A stretch of DNA of 15,105 nt. Source: Actinomycetes bacterium (lineage in GTDB: Bacteria; Actinomycetota; CALGFH01). A program made the translations under genes and the position numbers. Where the stretch lies: assembly GCA_030152105.1 (NCBI GenBank), contig JASLIH010000605.1, forward strand, positions 1 through 15,105. Direction: 5' to 3'. Positions 14,825 through 15,105 of the stretch are shown in pieces; the stretch's first letter is position 1; each line of letters begins with the position of its first letter. The notes beneath the pieces are model-generated. The model worked only from the letters and a program-made list of their open reading frames with translations, was not told the origin of the DNA and searched no databases.

Positions 14825-15105
14825 TGCATCCATCCTCTCTGGTTCGATTGAGTTGTGACGTTCGTGTGTTGTCATCATCTCTTCGGCATTGGCTTCCCCT
14901 CCGCGTTGGCTGAACGACATATTCAGTGCGCCTGACCGGCTGCCGGAGGATCGTAGTGCGGAAGCTCGCATGAAATGGTGACGTCCATGGCAGTGACGTT
15001 AGCTGCGGCTCGGGGACCGGCGCTTCTCCATTCCTGCTCAGTTTGGTCACCTGTTTCGCCACACGTGAGGGCATGCCCGCCGCCGCCCGCACCGCCTGAC
15101 CCGGA
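14825..15105. other. Upstream region of the VOC gene, no gene seen
   Basis: No supported coding region. It must hold the VOC promoter, but no clear -35/-10 pair is visible. Two TGACGT words occur at 14979-14984 and 14994-14999, 15 bp apart, which may be a factor site or chance. Any gene at the right edge would lie beyond the window. Confidence 0.35.

Noticed and set aside
14911..14931. Possible third copy of the 19-bp repeat (GACATATTCAGTG)
   Set aside because: Only the 8 bases ATATTCAG match, which is expected by chance in 15 kb.

Overview
This is a high-GC window that looks actinobacterial, most likely from a soil or environmental actinomycete. The evidence is the G/C-rich codon use, GTG starts, genes coupled by 4-base overlaps, a PucR/CdaR-type regulator, and direct repeats resembling an actinobacterial PHO box. 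I cannot name the genus. No rRNA, tRNA or CRISPR array is visible.

Layout. Bases 1-141 are the 3' end of a DUF3465-type gene. Bases 405-3484 are framed by a perfect 19-bp inverted repeat and hold two divergent genes: a secreted or membrane-anchored serine hydrolase of the class C beta-lactamase fold (minus strand) and a damaged IS5-family DDE transposase (plus strand). This may be an insertion sequence carrying a passenger gene. Bases 3485-4613 are a gene graveyard: a strongly dyadic non-coding stretch, the C-terminal remnant of an MFS transporter (minus) and an N-terminal remnant of an IS110-family transposase (plus).

Bases 4614-11208 form the best-preserved part: a PucR-family regulator, then an acyl-CoA synthetase, a PHA synthase (phaC), an intracellular PHA depolymerase (phaZ) and an acyl-CoA dehydrogenase. 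These are tightly packed on the plus strand, with two 4-base stop/start overlaps. I infer a polyhydroxyalkanoate (PHA) turnover operon: the ligase activates acids to CoA thioesters, PhaC polymerises hydroxyacyl-CoA, PhaZ releases monomers, and the ligase and dehydrogenase feed them to beta-oxidation.

Bases 11389-13926 form a phosphate module. Three 11-bp-spaced repeats resembling a PHO box precede a PhoX/DUF839-type phosphatase, followed by a PPK2-family polyphosphate kinase whose frame is broken twice. Carbon storage and phosphate scavenging/storage genes therefore sit side by side. Bases 13927-14410 show no convincing gene but several strong hairpins. Bases 14411-14824 (minus) encode a VOC/glyoxalase-fold protein. 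The last 281 bases hold no gene I can support.

Quality caution: four of the five frame breaks (transposase 3' break, MFS remnant, PPK2 twice) are each explained by loss of one base from a G or C run, which looks like homopolymer error in the assembly as much as true decay.
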